Shown here in pieces: positions 8,988 to 17,686 of a DNA stretch of 47,284 nt. Both the position numbers and the translations under genes were made by a program. This stretch comes from Streptomyces griseicoloratus (GTDB lineage: Bacteria; Actinomycetota; Actinomycetes; Streptomycetales; Streptomycetaceae), in assembly GCF_014534645.1 (NCBI RefSeq), contig NZ_JACVQF010000036.1, forward strand, positions 1 to 47,284, in the 5' to 3' direction. The number at the start of each line of letters is the position of its first letter. Within the stretch, counting starts at the first letter, position 1. The notes under the pieces were generated by a model. That model saw nothing but the letters and a program-made list of their open reading frames with translations, was not told the DNA's origin and made no database searches.

Positions 8988-10610
8988 GTGATCAGTATGA
9001 ACAGCCACCCATGGGGAGAGCCCGGACAGGAAGGGCCCGTCACCGTCGCGCAGTTGGCGGATTTCGCCGCCGACGCGTTCGGGGACGCGGAGGCTCTTGT
9101 CGACGGTGAGGTGCGGTGGAGCTTCGCGCGCGTGCGGGACGAGGTGCACGCGGCCGCGCGGGCCGCCGTCGCCCACGGCGTGGGGCCCGGCGACCGGGTG
9201 GCCGTCTGGGCGCCGAACAGCCGGCAGTGGATCACCGCGGCGCTCGGCGCGGTCTCGGTGGGGGCCGTCCTGGTGCCGCTGAACACCCGCTACAAGGCGG
9301 CCGAAGCCGCTGACATCGTCCGGCGCAGCGGTGCGCAGGTGCTGTTCACCGAGCGGGGCTTCCTGGGCACCGACTACGTGGCCATGCTGACGGCTTCCGG
9401 GGAGGATCTCGGGCAGCTGCGCAGCATCGTGGTCCTGCGCGGGGACGCGACCGAGGACGCGGTCCCGTGGGACGCCTACCTGGCGGCCGGCGAGGCCGTG
9501 CCCGACGCCGAGCGGTCCGCCCGTGCCGCCGCCGTGCGTCCGGAGGACCTGTCCGACATCCTCTACACCTCCGGCACCACGGGCCGCCCCAAGGGCGTGA
9601 TGATCACGCACGAGCAGACCCTGCGCGTGTTCGGCACCTGGTCGCGGACCGTCACCCTGCGGCCCGGCGACCGCTACCTGCTGGTCAACCCCTTCTTCCA
9701 CACCTTCGGCTACAAGGCCGGCGTCCTCGCGTGCCTGTTGAGCGGGGCGACCATGCTGCCCGAGCCGGTCTACGACACCGACCGGATCCTGAGCCGGGTG
9801 GCGGAGGAGAAGGTGAGCGTGCTCATGGGGCCGCCGACCGTCTTCCACGGCCTGATCCGCCATCCCCGGCGCGCCGAGCACGACCTGACGTCGCTGCGCC
9901 TGGCCGGCACGGGAGCGGCCACGATCCCCGCCGAACTGATCGAGGAGATCCGCCAGGCCCTCGGCGCGCAGGACGTCTTCACCGCCTACGGCCTCAGCGA
10001 GTCCGCCGGAGTGGTCTCGGTCTGCCCCGTCGACGCCGACGCCCGCACCCTCGCCCTCACCGTCGGCCCGGCACTGCCCGGCACCGAACTGCGGATCGTC
10101 GACGCGGACGGCCGCGTCCTCCCGCCCGGGCAGCCCGGCGAAGTCGTCGTGCGCGGCTACCACGTCATGCTCGGCTACCTCGACGACCCCGAGGCCACCG
10201 CCCGGGCCATCGACGCCGACGGCTGGCTGCACACCGGCGACGTCGGCGTGCTCGACGAACGCGGCTACCTGTCGATCACGGACCGGCTCAAGGACATGTA
10301 CGTCGTCGGAGGCTTCAACGCCTATCCGGCGGAGGTCGAGAACACACTGCGCGGCCATCCGGACATCGCCGAGGTCGCCGTCGTCGGCGCCCCGGACGAC
10401 CGGCTCGGCGAGGTCGGCGTGGCCTTCGTCGTCCCCGAGGACGGCGCCCGCCCCACGCAGGCCGACCTCACCGGCTGGGCCAGGGAACGCCTGGCCAATT
10501 TCAAGGTGCCGCGGCACTTCCGTCTCGTACCCGAACTGCCGCGCAACGCCGGGGGCAAGATCCTCAAGGGCGAACTGCGGCGCGCGGCGCGGGAGAGGCA
10601 CGGGCACTGA
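8988..10610 (+). CDS. acyl-CoA synthetase / CoA ligase (ANL superfamily, FadD-type)
   Basis: A 540-residue adenylating enzyme that activates a carboxylic acid to its CoA thioester through an acyl-AMP. The P-loop-like motif SDILYTSGTTGRPKGVMITH is seen near residue 192, the A5 motif FTAYGLSESAGV at about 330, the TGDVG hinge aspartate region (GWLHTGDVGVLDE) at about 415, and the catalytic lysine motif NAGGKILKGELR near the end. AGGAGG precedes GTG 8988; an in-frame ATG at 8997 is possible. It resembles FadD3/FadD17-like ligases of actinobacterial steroid degradation in setting and length; the substrate is inferred to be a cyclic acid. Confidence 0.9.
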   Translation: MISMNSHPWGEPGQEGPVTVAQLADFAADAFGDAEALVDGEVRWSFARVRDEVHAAARAAVAHGVGPGDRVAVWAPNSRQWITAALGAVSVGAVLVPLNTRYKAAEAADIVRRSGAQVLFTERGFLGTDYVAMLTASGEDLGQLRSIVVLRGDATEDAVPWDAYLAAGEAVPDAERSARAAAVRPEDLSDILYTSGTTGRPKGVMITHEQTLRVFGTWSRTVTLRPGDRYLLVNPFFHTFGYKAGVLACLLSGATMLPEPVYDTDRILSRVAEEKVSVLMGPPTVFHGLIRHPRRAEHDLTSLRLAGTGAATIPAELIEEIRQALGAQDVFTAYGLSESAGVVSVCPVDADARTLALTVGPALPGTELRIVDADGRVLPPGQPGEVVVRGYHVMLGYLDDPEATARAIDADGWLHTGDVGVLDERGYLSITDRLKDMYVVGGFNAYPAEVENTLRGHPDIAEVAVVGAPDDRLGEVGVAFVVPEDGARPTQADLTGWARERLANFKVPRHFRLVPELPRNAGGKILKGELRRAARERHGH

Positions 10611-10620
10611 CGTCCGGAGG

Positions 10621-10663
10621 CGGGGGCGCCGAAGCGGCTTCGTAGCCGGGGGCGCCGAAGCGG
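10621..10663. repeat. 17-bp direct repeat, two copies 26 bp apart
   Basis: CGGGGGCGCCGAAGCGG occurs at 10621-10637 and 10647-10663, between the CoA ligase stop and the flavoprotein gene. It contains the partial palindrome GGCGCC. It may be a local duplication; no function is assigned. Confidence 0.6.
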
Positions 10664-10733
10664 TGCCGACGCGTGCGTCGAACCTCTCCTCCGGCTCCCC
10701 CGCACCGCCAACCAACCGCATGGGAGAGACGAG

Positions 10734-12299
10734 ATGGCGAACACGGACCAGACGTGGGACCAGGAGTGCGACGTCCTGGTCGTGGGCTCCGGCGGAGGCG
10801 CGCTCACCGGCGCCTACGGCACGGCGGCCCGCGGCCTGGACACCCTGGTCATCGAGAAGACCGGGTACTTCGGCGGCACCACCGCCTACGCCGGCGCCTG
10901 CCTGTGGCTGCCCGGCAACCAGGCCCAGGCACGTGACGGCGTGCCGGACTCCGCCGACCTCGGCCGCGCCTACTTCCGTGCGGTGGTCGGCGACACCACC
11001 CCGCACGACCTCCAGGACGCCTACATCGACGGCGCCGCGGCGACCGTCGCCTTCCTGGAGGACAACCCGCACGTCCGCTTCGAACACCGGCCGTTCCCCG
11101 ACTACTACGAGGCGCCGGGACGCTTCGAGGCCGGCCGTGGCGTCTTCCCCGTCGACCTGCCGGCGCCCGACGGCCCGCACCCGCTGCTCGACGCCGTGCG
11201 CCCCCCTGCCTGGGCCGAGCGGCTCGGCCTGCCTGCCCCCGACGGTCCGCTCACCGACGGCCGGGCCCTGATCGGCCGCCTGCTGCTGGCGTTCGAGTCC
11301 ACCGGCAACGGCCGCACGCTCCGGCACACCGCCCTCACCCACCTGATCACCGACGACGGCCGCGTCGTCGGTGCCGAAGCCGCACACGACGGCGGCACCC
11401 TGCGGATCCGCGCCCGCCGCGGAGTGCTCCTCGCCGCCGGCGGCTTCGAGGCCAACGCCGAGCTGCGCCGCGAGTGGCAGGACCTGCCCGGCGCCGACTG
11501 GACGATGGGCGCACCCGGCGGCAACACCGGGGACGCGCTGATCGCCGCCGTCGAGACCGGAGCCGCCACCGGCCTGCTCGACCAGGCCTGGTGGTGCCCC
11601 TCGCTGCGCTTCCCCGACGGTTCGGCCGCCTTCACCCTCGGCCTGCACGGCGGCATCTTCGTCGACGGCTCGGGGCGCCGCTTCGCCAACGAGTCGCTGC
11701 CGTACGACCGGATGGGCCGCCGGATGCTCGCGGCCAAGGCCGGGACCACCCCCGACAACCCGGTGTGGTGGGTCTTCGACGACCGGTTCGGCGACGAACT
11801 GCCCGGCATCACCGTCGTTCCCGCGGACCGGCAGGCCTTCACCGCGGCCGGAGTGTGGCGCACCGCCGAGACGCTGGGCGGCCTCGCCCGGCAGATCGGC
11901 GTCGACGCCGAGGCGCTGCGGAGCACCGTGCGGACCTTCAACGGTTACGCGGCCGACGGCGTGGACGCGGACTTCCACCGCGGCGAGGACCCGTACGACC
12001 GCTTCTTCGCCCGGGGCGAGGGCGCCAACCCCTGCCTGGTGCCGATAGATCGCGGCCCCTTCCACGCCGTGCAGATCGTCCTCGGCGACCTGGGCACCAA
12101 GGGCGGCGTACGGACCGACACCCGCGCCCGGGTGCTGCGCGGGGACGGCGCCCCGGTACCGGGCCTGTACGCGGCCGGCAACACCGCCGCGTCGGTGTCC
12201 GGCCACCACTACCCGGGCCCGGGCGCGCCGATCGGTTCCGCCATGGTCTTCGGCCACATAGCCGCCGCCGACCTGGCGGGGCGGGAAGCGGACCGTTGA
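10734..12299 (+). CDS. FAD-dependent 3-ketosteroid dehydrogenase-like flavoprotein (KstD family)
   Basis: A 521-residue flavoprotein of the fumarate reductase/KstD group. The N-terminal dinucleotide fold reads VLVVGSGGGALTGAYG, followed by EKTGYFGGTTAYAGACLWLP, as in 3-ketosteroid 1-dehydrogenases. The C-terminal GLYAAGNTAASVSGHHYPGP continues into GAPIGSAMVFG. The Y-x-x-x-G spacing (HYPGPG) matches the Tyr/Gly pair that polarises the C3 ketone in KstD. Expected chemistry is 1,2-desaturation next to a ring ketone. It follows the CoA ligase by 123 bases and supports a steroid/terpenoid-like substrate for the cluster, though related enzymes desaturate other cyclic ketones. Confidence 0.88.
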   Translation: MANTDQTWDQECDVLVVGSGGGALTGAYGTAARGLDTLVIEKTGYFGGTTAYAGACLWLPGNQAQARDGVPDSADLGRAYFRAVVGDTTPHDLQDAYIDGAAATVAFLEDNPHVRFEHRPFPDYYEAPGRFEAGRGVFPVDLPAPDGPHPLLDAVRPPAWAERLGLPAPDGPLTDGRALIGRLLLAFESTGNGRTLRHTALTHLITDDGRVVGAEAAHDGGTLRIRARRGVLLAAGGFEANAELRREWQDLPGADWTMGAPGGNTGDALIAAVETGAATGLLDQAWWCPSLRFPDGSAAFTLGLHGGIFVDGSGRRFANESLPYDRMGRRMLAAKAGTTPDNPVWWVFDDRFGDELPGITVVPADRQAFTAAGVWRTAETLGGLARQIGVDAEALRSTVRTFNGYAADGVDADFHRGEDPYDRFFARGEGANPCLVPIDRGPFHAVQIVLGDLGTKGGVRTDTRARVLRGDGAPVPGLYAAGNTAASVSGHHYPGPGAPIGSAMVFGHIAAADLAGREADR

Positions 12300-12388
12300 C
12301 TCCGTGCCCACGTCGCGGGACGCACGGACCGACCAGCGGGACTCCGGCGCGCGTTCCTGGGTCGGTCCGCCGTACCAGCAGCATCGAC

Positions 12389-13267
12389 ATGCTGCGGCCG
12401 GCCGGGGTGCTCGGTGACCTCGTGCTGCGCGGCCGGGCCCGGGACCTGGCCACGGCTCACGACGGGTCGGCGTCCGTGCTGGGCGAGGCGTCCTTCGACA
12501 TGCGCGTGGCATTCCTGGACGGGCGCAGGGTCACCCGGGTCACCACCGCCCCGGTGGTCCCCGCCCTCGGAGGACTGGTGGGTGCGACTGCCGGGTCCGG
12601 CTTCCGGGCTCGGCTGGACGAACTGGTCCCGTACGAGCGGGACGCGCGCTCGCTGCTGTACACGCTGCTCGACGACGTGCCCGGCGCGACGCTGGTCTCC
12701 CACCACGTCATCGAGGCGGCGGGAGTGCGCGGCGCCGGGGGACGCTCGGACTACCGGCCCGTCCCGGACCTGTGCGCCGGCTTCCGGCGGGGCGGGACGG
12801 TCCTGGCCGGGATCGAGCGCGGGGGACGCTTCCCGCTCGCCACCGGCCCGGCCGCTCCGCTGCTGGAGTCCGGGGACGACCCCCTCGCCTGGCATCGGCT
12901 CGATGCGCTGCCGCCGCACGGCATGCGGCGGCAGCGGCGCCTCGACGTGCTGCCGGGTGAGGTCATCTCGGCGGAGTCGCTGTTCCGTGACAGCCACCTC
13001 GCCGCCGACGGGTGCGCGACCGTCATCCACGAGTACGAGGTGCGCGCGAGGGTCGTACCGGAGACGTGGCGCGTACTCGACGCCGTCGCCACACCCCGCG
13101 TGCTGCCCTGGCCGGAGTGCCCCGCCGCCGCCGGCAGCGCGGGCCGGCTGGTGGGAGGCGATCTGCGTGAGGTGTGCCAGGAGGTGCGGACCGACTTCCG
13201 GGGGTCATCGACGTGCACCCACCTCAACGACCAGTTGCGGTCGCTCCGCGACGTCGTCGCACTCTGA
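12389..13267 (+). CDS. DUF2889 domain-containing protein
   Basis: Protein of about 292 residues whose C-terminal STCTHLNDQLRSLRDV is the signature of DUF2889, a family often located beside CoA-dependent aromatic or steroid degradation genes but without an established reaction. The first in-frame ATG is 12389. In-frame codons upstream spell VRRTSSID, which resembles the usual family N-terminus, so the true start may be a rarer codon or an upstream base may have been lost. It is 89 bases after the flavoprotein gene and converges with the amine oxidase gene. Confidence 0.75.
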   Translation: MLRPAGVLGDLVLRGRARDLATAHDGSASVLGEASFDMRVAFLDGRRVTRVTTAPVVPALGGLVGATAGSGFRARLDELVPYERDARSLLYTLLDDVPGATLVSHHVIEAAGVRGAGGRSDYRPVPDLCAGFRRGGTVLAGIERGGRFPLATGPAAPLLESGDDPLAWHRLDALPPHGMRRQRRLDVLPGEVISAESLFRDSHLAADGCATVIHEYEVRARVVPETWRVLDAVATPRVLPWPECPAAAGSAGRLVGGDLREVCQEVRTDFRGSSTCTHLNDQLRSLRDVVAL

Positions 13268-13326
13268 GCCGGTACGGTCCTCGCCGGTTCAGCGGATCCT
13301 CCCGGGGGCGGCCGCGACCGCGGCGG

Positions 13327-14955
13327 CTACGTCAGTTCGGCGATCACCTCCCGGGCGGCGCGTTCCCCTTCGGTCGCGGCGCCCTCCATGAAGCCCTGGA
13401 AGTCGTAGCTGCAGTGCTCGCCGCCGATGTGGATGTTGCCCTGCGGAGTGCCCTCGTAGCCGGCGTAGCGGTGCAGGTAGCCGACGGGCCAGTAGGAGTA
13501 GGCGCCGAGGGCGTAGGGGCTGTGGTGCCAGGCGGAGAGCTGGGCCCTGCCGGTCCAGGCCGTCGACGTACCGGGGAAGAAGGCGTCGACTTCCTTCAGG
13601 CGCCGGGCCGCCAGGTCGCGGACGTAGGGGTCGGACTCGGTGGCGAAGGGCGTCGCCGGGTTCAGTGCGGTGGCGAGGCTGCCGCTGCCGTACTGGATGA
13701 GGATGCCGCCCGTGCCGGGCTGGATCTTGGTCGTGTCCCAGGTCTGCTGGACGTCGGAGTCGGTGAAGCAGTCCCCCGCCGAGACGCCCGGCCAGGGGCC
13801 CGAGCCCCGCCAAGGCCGGTGTGTGAACTGCATGTTGAGCTTGGTGCAGTGGCCCATCCGGGCGTCCCGGAGGAGATCCGTCATGCGGGCGTCGAAGCCG
13901 GCCCGGGCGAGGTCGAGTCGCTGGAGGACCGGCAGCGGGACGCACAGGATCGTCTGGTCGGCGGTGACGGTGCGGGTGGCGCCCGCCTCGGTGAAGGTGA
14001 GGGTCTGGGTGCCGTCGGCGTTCGCCCGGACCGCCTGCAGCGCCCAGCCGTGGCGGAGCGTGCCGTCCGGCAGGAAGTCGGCGATGGCGCGCGGGAGTCG
14101 GTCGTTGCCGCCGGTGACGTGGTAGCGCTCGTCGGACAGGCCCCAGATGTTGAAGTTGCCGGGGTTCGGCTGGTAGCCCATGAGCAGGACCAGGGCGAGC
14201 GCGGACTGGTCGGTGGTGTCGGCGCCGTACTCGACGTTGTAGGCGACGTCGAACCAGCGGCCGAGCGGGGAGCCGTGGCCGCCGGGAACGCGTGAGTCGA
14301 TCCACTCGTGTATCGACATGTTGTCGAGGGCGGTGCCGGTCGGCGTGGTCCGGTTCCAGAAGACCTCGCCGGCTTCCTGGAGGTCGCGGCGCAACGGCTG
14401 GTAGACCGCCTTGAAGTCCTCGTCGGCCTGGGCGCGCGGGTAGTAGGCGCCGTCGAACCAGAGGACTTCCTCGGCGCCGTTCGGGCCGCCGCCGAGGAAG
14501 TCCTCCAGGGGGAGGTCGAAGCGGCGGCACAGCTGCTGGATCTTCTTGTGGCCGGTGTCGATCAGCTCGCCGCCGATCTCGGAGGTCTGGCCGTAGGCCC
14601 AGTGGTCGCGCTGCGTCCACATGCGGCCGCCGACGCGGTCGGGATGCGCTTCGTAGAGTGTGCAGTTCAGGCCCGCGTCGTGGAGCGTGAGTGCGGCGGT
14701 GAGACCGGCGATGCCCGCGCCGACGACTGCGATGCGGGGGGCCGCCTTGGCGTCGGCGGCTCTCGCACGGGGTGCCGTGGCGAGGCCCGCGCCGACGGCC
14801 AGCGTGGCCGCGGCGGCGCCCTTGAGGAGCGTACGGCGGGTGGGCGACTCGGCGCGCACGGCGCGGAGTTCGGCGACGGGCATGCCGAGGCGGGCGGCCG
14901 CGTGGTGTTCGGCGGCCAGGCGGCGCAGGGCGTGCAGGGGTTGTGACCGGGGCAC
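13327..14955 (-). CDS. flavin-containing amine oxidase, Tat-exported
   Basis: A 542-residue flavin monoamine oxidase. A twin-arginine signal is visible at residues ~39-66: RRTLLKGAAAATLAVGAG ending APRARA. The FAD fold follows (RIAVVGAGIAGLTAALTL with E-x-H-x-x-RVGGRMWT), and the C-terminal flavin motif is NIHIGGEHCSYDFQGFMEGA. Such enzymes oxidise primary amines (tyramine, putrescine or L-amino acids) to aldehydes, ammonia and hydrogen peroxide outside the membrane. GTG 14955 follows a GAGGAG site, 9 bases after the permease stop, so both genes form one leftward operon for amine or amino-acid use. Confidence 0.9.
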   Translation of the reverse strand: MPRSQPLHALRRLAAEHHAAARLGMPVAELRAVRAESPTRRTLLKGAAAATLAVGAGLATAPRARAADAKAAPRIAVVGAGIAGLTAALTLHDAGLNCTLYEAHPDRVGGRMWTQRDHWAYGQTSEIGGELIDTGHKKIQQLCRRFDLPLEDFLGGGPNGAEEVLWFDGAYYPRAQADEDFKAVYQPLRRDLQEAGEVFWNRTTPTGTALDNMSIHEWIDSRVPGGHGSPLGRWFDVAYNVEYGADTTDQSALALVLLMGYQPNPGNFNIWGLSDERYHVTGGNDRLPRAIADFLPDGTLRHGWALQAVRANADGTQTLTFTEAGATRTVTADQTILCVPLPVLQRLDLARAGFDARMTDLLRDARMGHCTKLNMQFTHRPWRGSGPWPGVSAGDCFTDSDVQQTWDTTKIQPGTGGILIQYGSGSLATALNPATPFATESDPYVRDLAARRLKEVDAFFPGTSTAWTGRAQLSAWHHSPYALGAYSYWPVGYLHRYAGYEGTPQGNIHIGGEHCSYDFQGFMEGAATEGERAAREVIAELT

Positions 14956-14964
14956 GAGGACTCC

Positions 14965-16512
14965 TCAGACGGTCGTGGACGGTTGCCGGGTGTCGCTGTC
15001 GTTCGTGCGTTCGGCCGCGTCCTCCAGGACGATGCGGCCGATGATCTCGTAACGCCGCGGCCGCCTGGCCCGCAGATACAGGCCGAGGGCGAGACCGCCG
15101 AAGAAGACCAGGCCGACGATCCACGGAATGGCCTTGAAGAAGAGGGAGTCGGCGGCGGACCCTGCCGCCGTGTCCATGTTGATCACCAGGAGAACGACGA
15201 CGACGATCATGCCGATGCCGCCGAGCAGCGGGGCCAGCAGGGTCCTGAACCAGTGCCGGTCCTCCGGGTGGTTGCGCCGGAAGTAGCCGATCACGGCGAA
15301 CGAGCACAACGTCTGCACGATGAGGATCGCCATCGTGCCGAGGATCGCGAGCAGCGTGTAGAGGTGGATGTAGGGGTCCTGGCCGGTGAGCCAGAAGGCG
15401 GCCACGAGCACGACGGCGATGACGGACTGGACGTACGAGGCGATGTACGGGGAGCCGTGCGCAGGGTGGGTGCGGCCGAGGGCGGGGTGCAGGAATCCCT
15501 CGCGCCCGATCGCGTACAGGTAGCGCGAGGCGCACTGGTGGAAGGCCATGCCGCAGGCGAACGAGCCGGTGATCAGCAGCCACTGGAAGGCGTCGACCGC
15601 CCACGCCCCGATGAAGCTGTGCGCCGGGTCGAAGAAGAGGTCGAGGGGGTCGGTGGACTGCGAGACCCGCACCGAGCCCGACAGGCCGTTGCCGGCGATC
15701 GTCATCCACGAGACGTAGATGTAGAAGAGGCCGACGCCGGTCACCGAGATGAGGGTCGCGCGCGGGATGACGCGCTTGGGGTTGCGGGACTCCTCGCCGT
15801 ACATCGCGGTCGACTCGAATCCGACCCACGACCAGAAGGCGAAGAAGAGGCCGAGGCCGGCGGAGGTGCCGGTGAAGGCGTTCTTCGGGTTGATCGGCTC
15901 GATGGGGATGCCGTCCGGGCCGCCGCCCTGGACCAGCACCGCGGTGGCCACCGCGAAGAGGACGGCGATCTCCGCGACGAGCATCACACCGAGCGCCTTC
16001 GCCGTGAGGTTGATGTCGAAGTACGCGAGGACGGCGGTGACCGCGAGCATCGCGGCCGCGTAGACGATCCAGGGCAGGTCGACGCCGAGCTGGTCCTCGA
16101 CGGTGGTCTTCGCGAAGTACGAGAAGACGCCGACGATCGACGCCTCGAAGACGATGTACGCGAGGACGGCGAGCATCCCCGACGCCATGCCCGCGATGCG
16201 GCCGAGGCCGTGCGAGATGTAGCCGTAGAAGGCGCCGGCCGCGGTGATCCGCCTGGCCATGGCGACGTACCCGACGGAGAACACCGTCAGGACGAGCGTC
16301 GCGAAGAGGTAGCCGGCCGGCGCGCCGGTGCCGTTGCCCGCGCCGACGGCGATCGGCAGGTTGCCGGTCATCGCCGTGATGGGCGCGGCGGTGGCGACGG
16401 CCATGAAGACGACGCCGACGATCCCGACGGAGTTCGCCTTGAGGCGCTGCACCTCGGGTGCGGGTTGCTCAGCCGTACGCTGAGCCGAGTGCTGAGACGT
16501 GTGCTCGGACAT
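14965..16512 (-). CDS. APC-superfamily amino acid/amine permease
   Basis: A 515-residue integral membrane protein with about 12 hydrophobic segments. The first helix is VGVVFMAVATAAPITAMTGN with the unwound G-rich stretch after it, and FAFWSWVGFESTAMYGEESR is the typical TM6 substrate segment of APC permeases. The N-terminus is hydrophilic (SEHTSQHSAQRTAEQ). It is the upstream gene of the amine oxidase, which suggests import of the oxidase substrate or recovery of related amines. The start at 16512 is the first Met before the conserved region. Confidence 0.9.
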   Translation of the reverse strand: MSEHTSQHSAQRTAEQPAPEVQRLKANSVGIVGVVFMAVATAAPITAMTGNLPIAVGAGNGTGAPAGYLFATLVLTVFSVGYVAMARRITAAGAFYGYISHGLGRIAGMASGMLAVLAYIVFEASIVGVFSYFAKTTVEDQLGVDLPWIVYAAAMLAVTAVLAYFDINLTAKALGVMLVAEIAVLFAVATAVLVQGGGPDGIPIEPINPKNAFTGTSAGLGLFFAFWSWVGFESTAMYGEESRNPKRVIPRATLISVTGVGLFYIYVSWMTIAGNGLSGSVRVSQSTDPLDLFFDPAHSFIGAWAVDAFQWLLITGSFACGMAFHQCASRYLYAIGREGFLHPALGRTHPAHGSPYIASYVQSVIAVVLVAAFWLTGQDPYIHLYTLLAILGTMAILIVQTLCSFAVIGYFRRNHPEDRHWFRTLLAPLLGGIGMIVVVVLLVINMDTAAGSAADSLFFKAIPWIVGLVFFGGLALGLYLRARRPRRYEIIGRIVLEDAAERTNDSDTRQPSTTV

Positions 16513-16757
16513 GGCGGGCACCCTGCCGCGACGTGACGTACGCCACAAGCGACAGAGGGTCGCGCAATTCCCCTGCGAAGGCGACGAGTTGTCGCCCCCG
16601 ACGGGCCTTCGCCCGCCGCCCGTGACGCCCCGGAGATGTCCCGCGGCCCGCACCCGAGCAACTCACACCCCAGCCGCCGCACGGCACCCTCGCCCCAGGG
16701 ACGGTGCAGTGAGCCCCGCCGTCCCGGCCTCCTGCGAACACCCCGACCCTCAAGCCG

Positions 16758-17252
16758 ATGCCCGACCCGCTCACTCCGGAGCGGGATATCACCCGCCAGC
16801 ACTTCGAGCCCGGCGACCAGGTCGTCGTCCTCAGGAGTGTGGTCGGCGGCGACCTGCGGGGCGACGCCATGCAGGTGGTGGCCCCCTCCTGGCACACCCC
16901 GACCAACGAGGACGGCTGGCGTCCGCGGGACCCGGACGGCGGCCAGCAGACCTACATCACCGCCCACCACCACTACCTGGTCCACCTCTCCCGCCGCTGC
17001 CCGGACTGCATCATCTACATGCGAGCGCTGAGCGACTACCTGCTGCCGATGTTTCCCGCAGCGAGCACCTCGAAGATCCCCCTCCTGGCTCAACCATTCA
17101 CGGCGAGCCCCGGCGGGGACCGGCGGGCGGTCCTCCACACTCGACGCGCGGCTCCTCCCCGACGACCGCGAGCTGTCCGGTGCGGAGTGGGCCGACTGGA
17201 CTCGAACAGCTCCAAGCGCAACGCCTCGTTGTCGGGCGTCACGAAGCGGTAG
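16758..17252 (+). CDS. hypothetical protein, probably degenerate after residue ~110
   Basis: The first ~110 codons show strong GC3 bias and read as a soluble protein with TERDITRQHF-like polar sequence, a His run (ITAHHHYLVHLSRRCPDC) and a C-P-D-C pair that could bind metal. The rest (from TASPGGD) loses codon bias and overlaps an opposite-strand reading frame, suggesting the original 3' end was replaced. No family is recognised. Confidence 0.35.
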   Translation: MPDPLTPERDITRQHFEPGDQVVVLRSVVGGDLRGDAMQVVAPSWHTPTNEDGWRPRDPDGGQQTYITAHHHYLVHLSRRCPDCIIYMRALSDYLLPMFPAASTSKIPLLAQPFTASPGGDRRAVLHTRRAAPPRRPRAVRCGVGRLDSNSSKRNASLSGVTKR

Positions 17253-17476
17253 TACTCGTCCAGCCGCGCCAGACACACGTATCCCTCGCCGAGCGACGTG
17301 CTCATCGGCGTTTCGGTGAAAACCAGCTGTGCGACGGCCTCGGCTCCACGGGCAGTCCGCTCGCGCAGGTCGGCAGCGTTGAGATACTCCGTGTTGGCAC
17401 ACGTATCGGATGCGATCTTCGCTAGCTCGCGCCTGAGTCTGCCTTGGCCTTCACCTTTGGGGTGCGGCGTCGGCAC
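17090..17476 (-). CDS. hypothetical protein, partial or degenerate
   Basis: About 95 residues look coding, including AAVAQ-like helices, TPMSTSLGEGYVCLARLDEY and RFVTPDNEALRLELFESSR. The last ~35 codons are Arg-rich and read against the 3' part of the plus-strand frame at 16758. Codon bias is weaker than in neighbouring genes. It may be the fragment of a small regulator or accessory protein; no function is assigned. Confidence 0.35.
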   Translation of the reverse strand: MPTPHPKGEGQGRLRRELAKIASDTCANTEYLNAADLRERTARGAEAVAQLVFTETPMSTSLGEGYVCLARLDEYYRFVTPDNEALRLELFESSRPTPHRTARGRRGGAARRVWRTARRSPPGLAVNG

Positions 17477-17569
17477 AGCTGTCGCCTGTAACGAGTCTGC
17501 CGAGACGGTGGGGAGCCGGCTGCCGTGCGGCTGCCGTACGTTCGGGCGCGTTCACACCAGGAGCGAAAG

Positions 17570-17621
17570 GAGCCCCGTCGGGGCAGGGTGAGCACATGGA
17601 TCCCCTGCCCCGTCGGGGCTC
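17570..17621. terminator. strong hairpin downstream of the LPMO gene
   Basis: Two 19-base arms, GAGCCCCGTCGGGGCAGGG and CCCTGCCCCGTCGGGGCTC, pair with a single mismatch around a 14-base loop, 66 bases after the LPMO stop. There is no T-run, as is common in this GC class. It probably ends leftward LPMO transcription. Confidence 0.7.
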
Positions 17622-17686
17622 GGCCGGCCAGGCGGCGGGTTACCGGCGCCCGGCAGAGGCCGGTGCCGTGTACTGCGCTCCCCGGC

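Noticed and set aside
8814-12512. A 1232-codon open frame on the minus strand
   Set aside because: Antisense shadow of the CoA ligase and KstD-like genes; low-complexity translation with no motifs.
13289-15829. An 846-codon minus-strand frame
   Set aside because: Shifted reading of the amine oxidase and permease genes, His/Arg/Pro-rich.
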